From positions 1 to 40,566 of the forward strand of contig CADCVD010000057.1 of the NCBI GenBank assembly GCA_902806055.1: a stretch of DNA of 40,566 bases. Direction: 5' to 3'. Both the position numbers and the translations under genes were made by a program. This DNA is from an uncultured Rubrobacteraceae bacterium. GTDB taxonomy: Bacteria > Actinomycetota > Rubrobacteria > Rubrobacterales > Rubrobacteraceae. Numbering within the stretch: the first letter of the stretch is position 1; every line of letters starts with the position of its first letter. Shown here piece by piece: positions 7,192 through 15,565 of this stretch. The notes beneath the pieces were generated by a model. It ran no database searches and was not told the origin of the DNA. It saw nothing but the letters and a program-made list of their open reading frames with translations.

Positions 7192-9045
7192 ATGTGCGGG
7201 ATCGTCGGTTACGTGGGCAAGGAGCGGTGCGTCGAGGTCTTGCTCGACGGGCTGAAGAACCTGGAGTATCGAGGCTACGACTCGGCGGGGATCGCGCTGG
7301 CCCTGCCCGACACGGGCCGCATCGAGACGGCGAAAGAGGTCGGCCCGCTCGCTAACCTTACCGACGTTATAGGCCGGAGAGACGAGGACTTCTTCAAAGT
7401 GCGAAGCGGCGTCGGGCACACCCGCTGGGCCACGCACGGTAGGCCGAGCGAGGCGAACGCCCATCCTCACACGGGCGGCGGCGATCCGCTGGGACCTGAG
7501 GTCGCGGTGGTGCACAACGGCATCATCGAGAACCACGCGGAGTTGCGGGAGGAGCTAAAGGGTCGCGGCTTCGAGTTCCGTTCGGAGACCGATACGGAGG
7601 TCATCGCGCACCTTCTGGCCGAGAAGGTGGCCGACGGTGAGCCGTTGACCGAGGCGCTTGCGGGAACGTTGAAGCGGCTTGAGGGGTCGTTCGCGGTCGC
7701 GGCGATGAGCGTGCACGAGCCGGAGACCATCGTCGCCGCCAGGCACCAGAGCCCGCTGGTCGTGGGGCTCGGGGAGGGGGAGAACTTCCTGGCGAGCGCG
7801 GTGCAGGCCCTGCTCGGCAACACGAGACGCTTCCTCTTCGTGGAGAACGGCGAGATCGTGGTGCTCACCGACTCCTCGGTCGAGATACAGACCCTCTACG
7901 GCCAGCCCGTCGAGCGGGAGACCTTCGAGGTCGACTGGAGCGCCGAGGCGATAGAGCTCGGAGGTTACGAGGACTTCATGCTAAAGGAGATCCACGAACA
8001 ACCCGCCGCCCTTCAAGCTACCCTCGCCGGACGTCTCGATGCTGACGGTGTGGTAGACCTTTCGGAGCTCGAACTGGGAGACCTCTCGGGGATAGAGCGC
8101 ATAGTCGTAGTCGCGTGCGGCACGGCCTACCATGCGGGACTCCTCGGCAAGTACGCTATCGAGCGACTCGCCCGGCTGCCCGTAGAGGTTGCGGTGGCGA
8201 GCGAGTACCGCTACGCGGACCCGTTCGGAGACGAGCGCACCCTCGTCGTCGCTATAAGCCAGAGCGGTGAGACGACCGACACTCTGGCCGCCGTCGAGGC
8301 GGCGCGCGGCTTCGGCGCCCGCGTCCTGGCAGTAACGAACACTCAAGGCTCGCTCATCACGCGCGACGCTGACACCGTGCTCCTCACGAAGGCCGGGCCT
8401 GAGGTCGGGGTCGCCGCGACGAAGACCTTCCTCACGCAGGTCGCGGCTCTGTATCTCCTAGCGCTGGAGCTCGCGGGGTCGCGAGACTCCCGCTCCTCCG
8501 AGGAGCTAGCGGAGATCGGGCTGGGCTTAAGGCGTTCGCCGGAGAAGGTCGAGGAGGTTCTGGGACTTCTGGAGGGGCGGGTTGGGGAGGCCGTCGAGGT
8601 CTTTGCGGGGGCGCGGTGCGCGTTGTTTCTGGGACGGGGGCACCTGTATCCTGCGGCGCTTGAGGGAGCGTTGAAGCTCAAGGAGATCTCCTACCTCCCC
8701 GCCGAGGGCTACCCGGCCGGCGAGATGAAGCACGGTCCGATAGCCCTCGTCGACGAGCAGTGCCCGGTAGTCGCCGTCCTCGGTGAGGGTATCCTACGCG
8801 AGAAGACCCTCTCGAACGTCGAAGAGACCGTAGCCCGTGGGGCGCGCGTAATAGCCATAGCGCGTGAGGGCGACCAGGCAGGGCGCGTCGCGCGCGTCGT
8901 GCTGCCGGTGCCGGAGATGCCAGAGCTACTCAGCCCGCTGGTCTCCACCGTGCCGTTGCAGCTGCTCGCCTACCATGTCGCCAAGGCTCGCGGCCTGAAC
9001 GTGGACAAGCCGCGTAACCTCGCCAAGAGCGTGACGGTAGAGTAA
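7192..9045 (+). CDS. glmS: Glutamine-fructose-6-phosphate aminotransferase (isomerizing)
   Basis: Makes glucosamine-6-phosphate from fructose-6-phosphate and glutamine, the first step towards UDP-GlcNAc and peptidoglycan. The N-terminal Ntn glutaminase domain begins MCGIVGYVG, with Cys2 as nucleophile, then EYRGYDSAG and VGHTRWATHG. Two SIS isomerase domains follow, with ISQSGETTDTLAA and EGALKLKEISYLPAEGYPAG. The C-terminus is DKPRNLAKSVTVE, the usual catalytic tail. The frame is open further upstream through the ribozyme, but the start is fixed at ATG 7192 because Cys2 must follow it and AGGAGG lies 5 nt before it. The 617-residue length is standard. It is controlled by the ribozyme in its leader and ends at a strong hairpin. 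Confidence 0.98.
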   Translation: MCGIVGYVGKERCVEVLLDGLKNLEYRGYDSAGIALALPDTGRIETAKEVGPLANLTDVIGRRDEDFFKVRSGVGHTRWATHGRPSEANAHPHTGGGDPLGPEVAVVHNGIIENHAELREELKGRGFEFRSETDTEVIAHLLAEKVADGEPLTEALAGTLKRLEGSFAVAAMSVHEPETIVAARHQSPLVVGLGEGENFLASAVQALLGNTRRFLFVENGEIVVLTDSSVEIQTLYGQPVERETFEVDWSAEAIELGGYEDFMLKEIHEQPAALQATLAGRLDADGVVDLSELELGDLSGIERIVVVACGTAYHAGLLGKYAIERLARLPVEVAVASEYRYADPFGDERTLVVAISQSGETTDTLAAVEAARGFGARVLAVTNTQGSLITRDADTVLLTKAGPEVGVAATKTFLTQVAALYLLALELAGSRDSRSSEELAEIGLGLRRSPEKVEEVLGLLEGRVGEAVEVFAGARCALFLGRGHLYPAALEGALKLKEISYLPAEGYPAGEMKHGPIALVDEQCPVVAVLGEGILREKTLSNVEETVARGARVIAIAREGDQAGRVARVVLPVPEMPELLSPLVSTVPLQLLAYHVAKARGLNVDKPRNLAKSVTVE

Positions 9046-9078
9046 CTTTCGCGGGGCGGTCTGTCAGAACGCCTTTCA

Positions 9079-9105
9079 GGGCCCCTCCGAGATCCCGGAG
9101 GGGCC
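9079..9105 (+). terminator. Hairpin terminator between convergent glmS and lipid kinase genes
   Basis: A perfect 10-bp stem GGCCCCTCCG / CGGAGGGGCC with a 6-nt loop lies 33 nt after the glmS stop. There is no U-tract (ATTCG follows), resembling the tail-less terminators of actinobacteria. It sits between convergent genes and could serve both strands. Confidence 0.7.
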
Positions 9106-9216
9106 ATTCGCAGCTGATCCGTTACGGGTACTCACAAGGGACTCGCTCCACTCCTACCTTACTCGCGGTCGTCGCGTCCTTCTCGTTATCCTGTTCTGCG
9201 ACCGCTAAGCGGAGGG

Positions 9217-10083
9217 CTACCGGACGACCTTGAGGGCGTTCGGTTCTATACGGAAGGACATCGGGAGCCTGCCCCAGATCTCCCCGTCTAACTGCACGGG
9301 TACCTGGGTGCCGGGGGACCCCGCGCGCAACTTCTCGGCGCTGAAGGAGCGCATGGAGCGGTCGAGGGGCTTCTTGGCCAGGATGCGGGTGAGTATGTCT
9401 GCCCTCAAGAGCCGGCCCACCCGGTCCACCAGAACGACCTCTAGCTTGCCGGTGGCGAGAGCAGCGTCCTCGGCCACGCGGAAGTCGCCGCCATAGTACT
9501 GGCCGTTGGCGACGATGGCGAACTGCGTGACGTACGTCGTGTCTTCATGAACCACGTGCAGCTTCGGTAAGTCTCCCTCTAGGTACACTTTCAGCGCCGC
9601 CAAAGGGAAGGCCAGCCACTTCAGGTACCGCTTCAAGAGCGGGGTTACCTCGTTTACGACGTGCGCGTCGAAGCCGAGCCCCGCCATGCAGGTGAAGCGG
9701 CGCTCGACGCCCTCGTGGTTCGTGGCGACACCCACGTCGATCCGGCTCTCCCTGCCGGCGAGGATGCGCTCGCAGGCCGCCTCTGGTTTGAGGGGCAGCC
9801 CCAACTCCCGTGCCATGACGTTGGCCGTCCCTAAAGGCAGGATCCCCAGGGTCGCCTCCCTGGAGAGGCCGTTGACTACTTCGTTGACCGTGCCGTCGCC
9901 GCCGGCGGCGATCACGAGCTTATCCCCGGCTAGGGCCGCGAGCTCCGTGGCGTGGTCGGGGCGGTCGGTGTTCCAGACCTCGACGTCGGCCCCCCTTGAG
10001 CGCAACATCTCTGCGTAACGCTTCAGACGCTCAGGGTCGCCCGCGCGCCCGGAGTTCGGATTGCCGATGATGACTGCGTCCAT
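9217..10083 (-). CDS. Diacylglycerol/lipid kinase (YegS/DgkB-like)
   Basis: A 288-residue member of the diacylglycerol-kinase catalytic domain family (YegS/DgkB/Rv2252 type), which phosphorylates lipids at the inner membrane face. The N-terminal nucleotide-binding part shows GNPNSGRAG (7-15) and the signature AAGGDGTVNEVVNGLS (59-74), followed by LPLGTANVMARELGLP. The C-terminal part has GLGFDAHVVNE and ends VQLDGEIWGRLP. A genuine member could recycle diacylglycerol or work in phospholipid synthesis; diacylglycerol, a sphingoid base or phosphatidylglycerol cannot be told apart from sequence. The ATG has a TATAGT hexamer 6 nt upstream and no spaced Shine-Dalgarno sequence, so the mRNA is probably leaderless. 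It is divergent from acpS. Confidence 0.9.
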   Translation of the reverse strand: MDAVIIGNPNSGRAGDPERLKRYAEMLRSRGADVEVWNTDRPDHATELAALAGDKLVIAAGGDGTVNEVVNGLSREATLGILPLGTANVMARELGLPLKPEAACERILAGRESRIDVGVATNHEGVERRFTCMAGLGFDAHVVNEVTPLLKRYLKWLAFPLAALKVYLEGDLPKLHVVHEDTTYVTQFAIVANGQYYGGDFRVAEDAALATGKLEVVLVDRVGRLLRADILTRILAKKPLDRSMRSFSAEKLRAGSPGTQVPVQLDGEIWGRLPMSFRIEPNALKVVR

Positions 10084-10089
10084 CCCCTT

Positions 10090-10095
10090 ACTATA
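10090..10095 (-). promoter_or_regulatory. -10 element, leaderless start of lipid kinase
   Basis: TATAGT on the minus strand with 6 nt to the ATG ending at 10083. Only 54 bp separate this gene from divergent acpS, so the two promoters overlap in their upstream parts. Confidence 0.6.
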
Positions 10096-10123
10096 TGCCC
10101 TTTCCCCAAAAGTTACTCTGCCG

Positions 10124-10129
10124 TACTAT
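10124..10129 (+). promoter_or_regulatory. -10 element, leaderless start of acpS
   Basis: TACTAT with 8 nt to the acpS ATG at 10138, and no Shine-Dalgarno sequence between. The -35 region (TTTCCC around 10101) is poor. Confidence 0.5.
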
Positions 10130-10137
10130 GCAGCTCT

Positions 10138-10536
10138 ATGAAAAACTTCGTGGTGCCGGGCATAGGGGTGGACGTCGTCGACGTGGAGCGGATGCAGTTC
10201 GCCCTGGAGAGGACCCCGAGGATACGCCAGAGGCTCTTCACTGAGGCGGAGATCTCCTACTGCGAGAAGTTTCGCTTCGCCGAACGCCACTACGCCGGTC
10301 GCTGGGCCGCTAAAGAGGCCGTGACAAAGGCGCTGGGGTGCGGCCTCATCCAGTGGAACGGCGTCGAGGTGATGCGTCTCCCCCGGCAGGCCCCGACGGT
10401 GCGCATCTTCGGCAAGATAGAGCGGTTCGCGGAGATGGTAGGCGTGCGAGAGGATGAGCTTCACATCTCGATCACCCACTCCGAGCTCTCGGCTGTCGCC
10501 GTTTGTGTCGTCCGCAAGAGGGAGGAACCTGCTTGA
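10138..10536 (+). CDS. acpS: Holo-[acyl-carrier-protein] synthase
   Basis: Transfers the 4'-phosphopantetheine arm from CoA to acyl carrier protein, activating it for fatty-acid synthesis. It has the AcpS signature GIGVDVVDVERM (Asp12 as metal ligand), FTEAEISYCEKF, and RWAAKEAVTKALG with Glu60 as second metal ligand. At 132 residues it is the normal AcpS length. The start ATG is probably leaderless (TACTAT 8 nt upstream). The stop overlaps the TTG start of nnr (TTGA at 10533-10536); an acpS-nnr-alr order is common in bacteria, and alr indeed follows a little downstream here. Confidence 0.95.
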   Translation: MKNFVVPGIGVDVVDVERMQFALERTPRIRQRLFTEAEISYCEKFRFAERHYAGRWAAKEAVTKALGCGLIQWNGVEVMRLPRQAPTVRIFGKIERFAEMVGVREDELHISITHSELSAVAVCVVRKREEPA

Positions 10537-12086
10537 AGCTCTACTCCGCCGACGAGATGACCCGCGCCGACGAGGGCGCCCAGAGGCTCGGCATCCCCGG
10601 GGGCGTCCTCATGGAGCGGGCCGGGGCAGAGATGGCCCGCGTGGGCCGCGAGTTCTACGCCTCGTTCGGTCACGGTCACAAGGTTCTCGTGGTGTGTGGC
10701 GGCGGCAACAACGGCGGGGACGGCTTCGTTATCGCTCGCGAGTTCTACAGGGCCGGCGCCGAGGTCGCGGTCCTGTCTACCAAAGACGAGTACGAGGGCG
10801 ACGCGAAGACCAACCTGGAGATCCTGCGCAACCTCGACGTCAGGATCCTGGGCCGTTCGGAGATCCATGACTCGGACTACGATTTCGAGCAGATCGACCT
10901 GATCGTCGACGCGCTACTCGGGACGGGGTTCAGCGGGGAGGTGCGCGGGGAGGCCGCCGAGTATATCGACTTCATGAACTCCTACTCGGCCCCCATCCTC
11001 TCTGTGGACGTGCCTTCGGGGGTAGATGCGTCGACGGGAGAGGTGCAGGGCGTCGCGGTATGCGCCGACATGACCGTGTGCGCCCACGCCGTGAAGGTCG
11101 GCTGCGCAGTCTCGCCGGGTAGGGAGTACGCCTCGTCCGGGAAGGAGCATGGGGGCAAAGTACTCGTGGTAGATATCGGCATCCCTCCAGAGGCGGACGT
11201 TGAGCCAGCGGCGAGGTGGACAAACGCGGCTTCCTTGAGGGGCGTGATCCCGCGCCGGGCCGGGGCGGCGCACAAGTACTCGGCCGGTTCCCTGCTCGTG
11301 GTCGCCGGCTCCGCCGAGGCTACGGGCGCGGCCGTGATGGTCGGGAAGGGGGCGCAGAGGACCGGGTGCGGCATCATCTTCGTCGTTACCGCCGAGAGCG
11401 ACGCGCCTCTCGTGGACGTTCAGCTCATAGAGGCCCTCGTCTCGGGCGCGCCCGAGGACGGTAGCGGGAACATGGGCGCGGAGGCTCTGGAGAGCATCCT
11501 GGAAGCGGCGCAACGGGCCTCGGCGATGGTCGTCGGACCGGCGATGGGGGTAGGGGAGGACGGTCGCAAGCTTGTCGAGGGGATACTCGACGGCGCGGAC
11601 GTACCGGTCCTGCTCGACGCGGATGCGATCTCCAACCTCGCCGAATCCGGCCTCGAGACCCTCACCCGGAGGAATGCCCCGACGGTCATCACCCCGCATG
11701 CGGGTGAGTTCGGGCGGCTCCTAGGTGAGGATGTCAAGGAGGTCTCCGCCCTCAGGCTCCACTTCACGCGGCGGGCGGCCAGAGAGGCGGGATGCTGTGT
11801 CCTTCTCAAGGGGGAGGATACGCTCGTAGCCCAGGGCGAGCGCGTCGCCGTCAACTCTTCCGGCAGCTCGGCGCTCGCGACCGCCGGGACGGGGGACGTT
11901 CTCTCGGGCATCATCGGCGCCCTGCTCGCGCGCGGGACGGACCCCTACGATGCAGCGCGGGCCGGCGCATGGGCGCACGGACGTGCGGCCGAGCTGTGGC
12001 TTGAAGAGAGCGGCTGGCCCCCCGAGAGCATGACCGCCACGGATATCTTGCCTTATCTTCCGCGCGCCTTCGCCGAAGTCTACTAG
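10533..12086 (+). CDS. nnr: Bifunctional NAD(P)HX epimerase / ADP-dependent dehydratase
   Basis: Repairs hydrated NADH and NADPH. The N-terminal YjeF_N domain (about 1-215) epimerises R/S-NAD(P)HX: VVCGGGNNGGDGFVIAREF, DALLGTGFSGEVRGE and VDVPSGVDASTG. The C-terminal ribokinase-like YjeF_C domain (about 225-517) dehydrates S-NAD(P)HX using ADP: VVGPAMGVGEDG, LLDADAISNLAE, VITPHAGEF and the catalytic loop ATAGTGDVLSGIIGALLA. I start at TTG 10533, which overlaps the acpS stop as TTGA. A GTG at 10503 in the same frame lies inside acpS and adds no conserved sequence. The 517-residue length is typical of the fused form. Confidence 0.95.
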   Translation: MKLYSADEMTRADEGAQRLGIPGGVLMERAGAEMARVGREFYASFGHGHKVLVVCGGGNNGGDGFVIAREFYRAGAEVAVLSTKDEYEGDAKTNLEILRNLDVRILGRSEIHDSDYDFEQIDLIVDALLGTGFSGEVRGEAAEYIDFMNSYSAPILSVDVPSGVDASTGEVQGVAVCADMTVCAHAVKVGCAVSPGREYASSGKEHGGKVLVVDIGIPPEADVEPAARWTNAASLRGVIPRRAGAAHKYSAGSLLVVAGSAEATGAAVMVGKGAQRTGCGIIFVVTAESDAPLVDVQLIEALVSGAPEDGSGNMGAEALESILEAAQRASAMVVGPAMGVGEDGRKLVEGILDGADVPVLLDADAISNLAESGLETLTRRNAPTVITPHAGEFGRLLGEDVKEVSALRLHFTRRAAREAGCCVLLKGEDTLVAQGERVAVNSSGSSALATAGTGDVLSGIIGALLARGTDPYDAARAGAWAHGRAAELWLEESGWPPESMTATDILPYLPRAFAEVY

Positions 12087-12170
12087 CTGCAAGAAACTCG
12101 CAGTTGGAGTTCAGGCCGGACCATATGGAGAGAGGGCGGCTGCGATTGGAGAAGGTTTCGTGAGCTCCGG

Positions 12171-12410
12171 ATGCTGAGGGACGCGATAGGACTTTGTTAG
12201 GTCGCCGCCGTAGTGCTGACGCTGATGGGTTTCTACACTTTCGTTCTCGGCGAATGGGCTCCTTTCTAACCGCTGCTTATCGGGGCGGGCATGGGGATCC
12301 TGCTCGGAGCGCTGACGTTACGGCCCCTCTGGTACGCTTCGGTCCTAGCGCTCGGCTTCGCGCTACTCGTGGTCTTGGCCTTCTACCTGAAGTCCCTTAC
12401 GGTCACATGA
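12171..12410 (+). pseudogene. Broken small membrane-protein gene (two in-frame stops)
   Basis: From ATG 12171 one frame reads a hydrophobic protein of 79 codons ending in TGA at 12408, but it is interrupted by TAG at 12198 and TAA at 12267. The pieces between are membrane-like: VAAVVLTLMGFYTFVLGEW, then PLLIGAGMGILLGALTL and WYASVLALGFALLVVLAFYL, about three helices. Continuous hydrophobicity across both stops argues that this was one gene. No family is recognised. It is either a decayed gene or two sequence errors. The rest of the 400-bp gap (12087-12170 and 12411-12484) shows nothing I can name. Confidence 0.6.
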
Positions 12411-12484
12411 CTTTGGTGTAACCGGCGGGCGGTTAGAGTAGTATCAGCATTGTAAAGGCGAGCGGGCAGAAGGGATTATCGGGC

Positions 12485-12964
12485 GTGAATCAACAGGACA
12501 TAAGAGAGATGAGGGTCGCGGAGATCATGCACACCGACTGGCCTACCCTCTCTCCCGAGAGCACCGTGGAGGAGGCGATAAAGCTCTTCGCCGAGGCGCA
12601 CATCTCTGGCGCGCCTGTCGTTGAAGATGGACGGCTCGTGGGGATAATCACCGAGGGCGACTTGATCTTCCAGGACGCGGAGATCAAAGCTCCCGGCTTT
12701 CTAGACATCCTAGGCGGTCTCGTTCCGCTGGGCAGCACGGAGGAGTATCGTAGGGAGGCTCTCAAGAGCGCGGGCGTCATCGTCGGCGAGGTCATGACCG
12801 ACCGGCCGATTACCATCACCCCCGAAGCCACCCTCGCCGAGACCGCGACCGTGATGGCCGATGAGCGCAAGAAGATACTGCCCGTCGTCGAGGCGGATCG
12901 TCTGGTCGGCGTCATAGCGCGCATCGACATCCTCACCCTGCACGTGCTCAACCCTTCCTTCTAG
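12485..12964 (+). CDS. CBS-domain pair protein
   Basis: A 159-residue protein made of two CBS domains (about 10-60 and 97-150), which together form a Bateman module that usually binds adenosine nucleotides. Marks are VAEIMHTDWPTLSPESTVEE, HISGAPVVEDGRLVGIITEG, then VGEVMTDRPITITPEATLAE and KILPVVEADRLVGVIARIDIL. Between them is a linker of about 35 residues. It has no fused enzyme domain, so it may act as a nucleotide sensor for a partner. The GTG start has GAAGGGA upstream. It ends 4 nt before alr, likely co-transcribed. Confidence 0.88.
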   Translation: MNQQDIREMRVAEIMHTDWPTLSPESTVEEAIKLFAEAHISGAPVVEDGRLVGIITEGDLIFQDAEIKAPGFLDILGGLVPLGSTEEYRREALKSAGVIVGEVMTDRPITITPEATLAETATVMADERKKILPVVEADRLVGVIARIDILTLHVLNPSF

Positions 12965-12968
12965 CCGC

Positions 12969-14108
12969 TTGGAGGGAAACGCTTCCTCGACTGTTTTAAG
13001 GGAGGCACCGGGCCGTACGTGGGCCGAGGTAGACCTCGGCGCGATCCGGGACAACGTCCGCGTACTTAGGCGCCATGCTGGTAACGCTCGCCTCATGGCC
13101 GTCGTAAAGGCCAACGCCTACGGTCACGGCGCCGTCCCCGTCGCCCGCGCCGCCCTCGAAGCCGGTGCTGAGTCTCTTGCCGTGGCGAGCGCTGGTGAGG
13201 GCGTAGAGCTGCGGCTGGCCGGTATCCGGGCGCCGATACTCGTCTTCACCGACCTCCTCCCGGCGGCGCTCGCCCTCGCCGAGGAGAACCGCCTCCAGGT
13301 CACGGCCCACTCCGTCGAGAGCGCGCGGCGTATCGCGCGGCGCCCCGGGCTTGAAGCCCATCTGAAGATCAACACCGGCATGAACCGCTGGGGAGTCGCG
13401 CCTGTGCGCGAGGCGAGGGAGGCCCGCAAAATTCTCGGCGACCAGCTCGTCGGCGTCTACACTCACCTCGCCACCGCCGACTCGGATGAGGAGGAGACCC
13501 GCCGCCAGCTCGACCTCTTCGACGAGGCGCTCGCCGTGCATCCTTTCGGCGGCACGGGGGCTCCGCTTCTAGTGCACGCTGCTAACTCCGCCGGTATCCT
13601 CTGGCATGCGCGCTCCCGTTACGACTGCGTCCGGCCCGGCATCGGCCTCTACGGGCTACACCCTCTGGGGGATGAGGGCGACCCGGAGGTCGAGGGCTTG
13701 AGGCCCGCGCTCACCCTCAAGAGCTACGTTGCAGCCTTGCGGCGTCTCTCGCCCGGCGAGGGTGTCTCCTACGGGCTGACGTTCAGGGCCGGGCAGCCGA
13801 CGTTCGCGGCGACGGTCCCGGTCGGGTACGCGGAGGGTTACCGGCGGGCTCTCTCGAACAGAGCGGCGGCGCTTTTTCGCGGGAAGCGACGTCCCCTTCT
13901 CGGGCGGGTGACGATGGATGCCTGCGTCTTCGGGGTGGACGGGGAGGTAGAGGTGGGAGACGAGGTCGTGCTGATCGGGAGACAGAGACGCGGGAGGGTG
14001 CCGGCCGAGGAGATCGCCCGGTGGGCGGGCACGATAAACTACGAGGTGACGACCGGGCTGGACGCCCGTCGCGTAGAGAGGAGTTACGCTAATGTTCGAG
14101 GATCTTAA
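12969..14108 (+). CDS. alr: Alanine racemase
   Basis: A PLP enzyme interconverting L- and D-alanine for peptidoglycan. The barrel domain carries the PLP lysine in LMAVVKANAYGHG (Lys47), INTGMNRWGV and RPGIGLYGL. The second catalytic base is Tyr268 in GEGVSYGLTFRAG, and TVPVGYAEGY and GRVTMDAC are also standard. At 379 residues it is full length. The start TTG at 12969 is the only candidate before the conserved TWAEVDLGAI block and lies 4 nt after the CBS gene, with no clear Shine-Dalgarno sequence, so it may be read by coupling. The next gene begins inside its last 17 bases. Confidence 0.95.
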   Translation: MEGNASSTVLREAPGRTWAEVDLGAIRDNVRVLRRHAGNARLMAVVKANAYGHGAVPVARAALEAGAESLAVASAGEGVELRLAGIRAPILVFTDLLPAALALAEENRLQVTAHSVESARRIARRPGLEAHLKINTGMNRWGVAPVREAREARKILGDQLVGVYTHLATADSDEEETRRQLDLFDEALAVHPFGGTGAPLLVHAANSAGILWHARSRYDCVRPGIGLYGLHPLGDEGDPEVEGLRPALTLKSYVAALRRLSPGEGVSYGLTFRAGQPTFAATVPVGYAEGYRRALSNRAAALFRGKRRPLLGRVTMDACVFGVDGEVEVGDEVVLIGRQRRGRVPAEEIARWAGTINYEVTTGLDARRVERSYANVRGS

Positions 14109-14466
14109 CTGGAGGGGCGCGATAAGACGGGCGGCCTTCGCCGCCTTGCTCTACCTGCTGTTCATCTACATCCTGGGTGTCGCGTACCCGGATACCTTCG
14201 GGGCGGGCGGCATGAGCTCCGCGATCGTCGTCGCCCTGGTCTTCTTTTTCTTCTACACTATCCTCTTCGCCTTCACGGACCGGAGCAAGAGGCGACGCCT
14301 CTCCCGTATGAAGGCCGAGAGCAAGGGCAAGAAGCCCGGAGCCAAAAACGCCGGGGCCTCCGACCCTGCCGCGTCCGGAGACGAAGAGGTCGGGACGGCC
14401 GAGCTCAGAGGTCGGCAAAACCCCAACACCAGCCGCAGAAAGACGGCGCGGCGCCGCCGGCGTTAG
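14092..14466 (+). CDS. Small membrane protein with basic C-terminal tail
   Basis: A 124-residue protein I do not recognise. It has two predicted helices, AAFAALLYLLFIYILGVAY (about 14-32) and a Phe-rich IVVALVFFFFYTILFAF (about 45-61). A hydrophilic tail of about 60 residues follows, starting DRSKRRRLSRMK and ending RRKTARRRRR. It resembles many small actinobacterial membrane proteins of unknown role. ATG 14092 is inside alr with GAGGAG 9 nt upstream, so it is translated from the alr mRNA. Confidence 0.75.
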   Translation: MFEDLNWRGAIRRAAFAALLYLLFIYILGVAYPDTFGAGGMSSAIVVALVFFFFYTILFAFTDRSKRRRLSRMKAESKGKKPGAKNAGASDPAASGDEEVGTAELRGRQNPNTSRRKTARRRRR

Positions 14467-14478
14467 AGACCGTCGAGC

Positions 14479-15249
14479 TTGTCTCTCCAGGACGTGCTGG
14501 CGCCCCCGTTGGACGTGGAGGCGCTGGTCGACCTGGTGCCGGAGCTCCGGCTTGCCCGGGGACAGGAGCAGGGGGCCTTCCACCACCTCGACACCCTGGG
14601 GCATATCCTCGAGACTATCCGGTGCGTCGATAGAGAGCTCGACGAGGGCCGTATCGGGGCCCGTGTGGGTGAGGAGGCTCGCGAGGGGTTGCGCGTCGCC
14701 GGCCTACTGCACGACGTGGCGAAGCCGGTGACGCGCGGGGAGATCGAAGGGCGGGTGCTCTTCGTCGCTCATGACACCTTGGGCGCGTGCCTGGCGCGTC
14801 ACGTCTGCCAACGGCTCGGGCTCTCCGCCCGGACCACGGACCTTACGGTCACCCTCACAGTGCTGCACCTCAAGATCGGCTTTATGGGAAACCCTCGCTC
14901 CGACTACTCGTCCGAGAGGCTCGCCCGGGCCGCCGGACCGTTCGGGGAGGAGCTGGCGATCCTGTGCTGGGCCGACCGTCTCGCAGCCCGTGGCCCGCGT
15001 CTCAAGGAGGAGCACATAGAGCGTCATCGCGACCTCTGCGTAGAGTTCCTCCGCGTCAGCCGCAACCTCGGACCCTACCCTGAGCCGAGCTATGATGAGA
15101 TGGCCTCTTGCTTGAATCGTCCTCCCGATGCGGGCGTCGGGTACGCCACAAGCCGTCTGCGCCTCTTGCGGGCGAGCGGAGTAGAAGAGGATAAGGCCCT
15201 GGAACACATACTCAGGGTTCAGGATCGTGTTGGCGCCGCCCCAGAATGA
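14479..15249 (+). CDS. HD-domain protein, like the CCA-adding enzyme C-terminal part
   Basis: A 256-residue HD phosphohydrolase. Metal ligands are visible in GAFHHLDTLGHILETI (His36, His42 region), AGLLHDVAKPVTR (His78-Asp79) and FVAHDTLGA. The layout resembles the HD module of bacterial tRNA nucleotidyltransferases, but the nucleotidyltransferase and RNA-binding heads are absent. The start TTG at 14479 follows the previous stop by 12 nt and lacks a strong Shine-Dalgarno sequence. Members of this family hydrolyse nucleotides or phosphodiesters; the substrate here is unknown. Confidence 0.8.
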   Translation: MSLQDVLAPPLDVEALVDLVPELRLARGQEQGAFHHLDTLGHILETIRCVDRELDEGRIGARVGEEAREGLRVAGLLHDVAKPVTRGEIEGRVLFVAHDTLGACLARHVCQRLGLSARTTDLTVTLTVLHLKIGFMGNPRSDYSSERLARAAGPFGEELAILCWADRLAARGPRLKEEHIERHRDLCVEFLRVSRNLGPYPEPSYDEMASCLNRPPDAGVGYATSRLRLLRASGVEEDKALEHILRVQDRVGAAPE

Positions 15250-15484
15250 GTAGTTGAGAACGCTGTAGTTTCGGCCATGTTCGCCATCGTTCCCTGGCGG
15301 ATGCTCACATCAAGTATCAAGCTCTTCTCACAGCTCTCGCTCCTTGTCAACAGCGGCGTTATCCATGTTCTGTGCCGAACCTTCTAGCACTCACTTTAGA
15401 GTCGAAACCGTGCTCTCGGTAATACAGACGGAGAGGTTTGGGAAGCAGTGCCTCGACTACTTCAGGTCAAGGTTGATGTTCATG
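15250..15484. other. Intergenic region without recognised content
   Basis: Between the HD gene and the hairpin before panC. I see no coding signal that persists beyond short chance frames and no RNA motif. Confidence 0.5.
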
Positions 15485-15521
15485 CTCTACCTCGCGCCGT
15501 GCATCCATGCGCGAGGTAGAG
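15485..15521 (+). terminator. Perfect 13-bp inverted repeat, probable terminator upstream of panC
   Basis: CTCTACCTCGCGC and GCGCGAGGTAGAG pair without mismatch around an 11-nt loop. There is no U-tract apart from TTGTTC. It lies upstream of the proposed panC -10 and so most likely ends transcripts from the alr/HD operon. Confidence 0.6.
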
Positions 15522-15553
15522 TTGTTCAGCGGGTATTCTGTGGCCTGGGGAGG

Positions 15554-15559
15554 TAGAAT
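15554..15559 (+). promoter_or_regulatory. -10 element, leaderless start of panC
   Basis: TAGAAT is followed by 6 nt and the GTG at 15566. A GGGGAGG lies just upstream, but at 12-13 nt it is rather far to act as a ribosome-binding site. Confidence 0.5.
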
Positions 15560-15565
15560 TCGGGC

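Noticed and set aside
12198-12269. Programmed stop-codon read-through or selenocysteine in the small membrane gene
   Set aside because: The stops are TAG and TAA, not TGA, and no stem-loop or read-through context is visible. Decay or sequence error is simpler.
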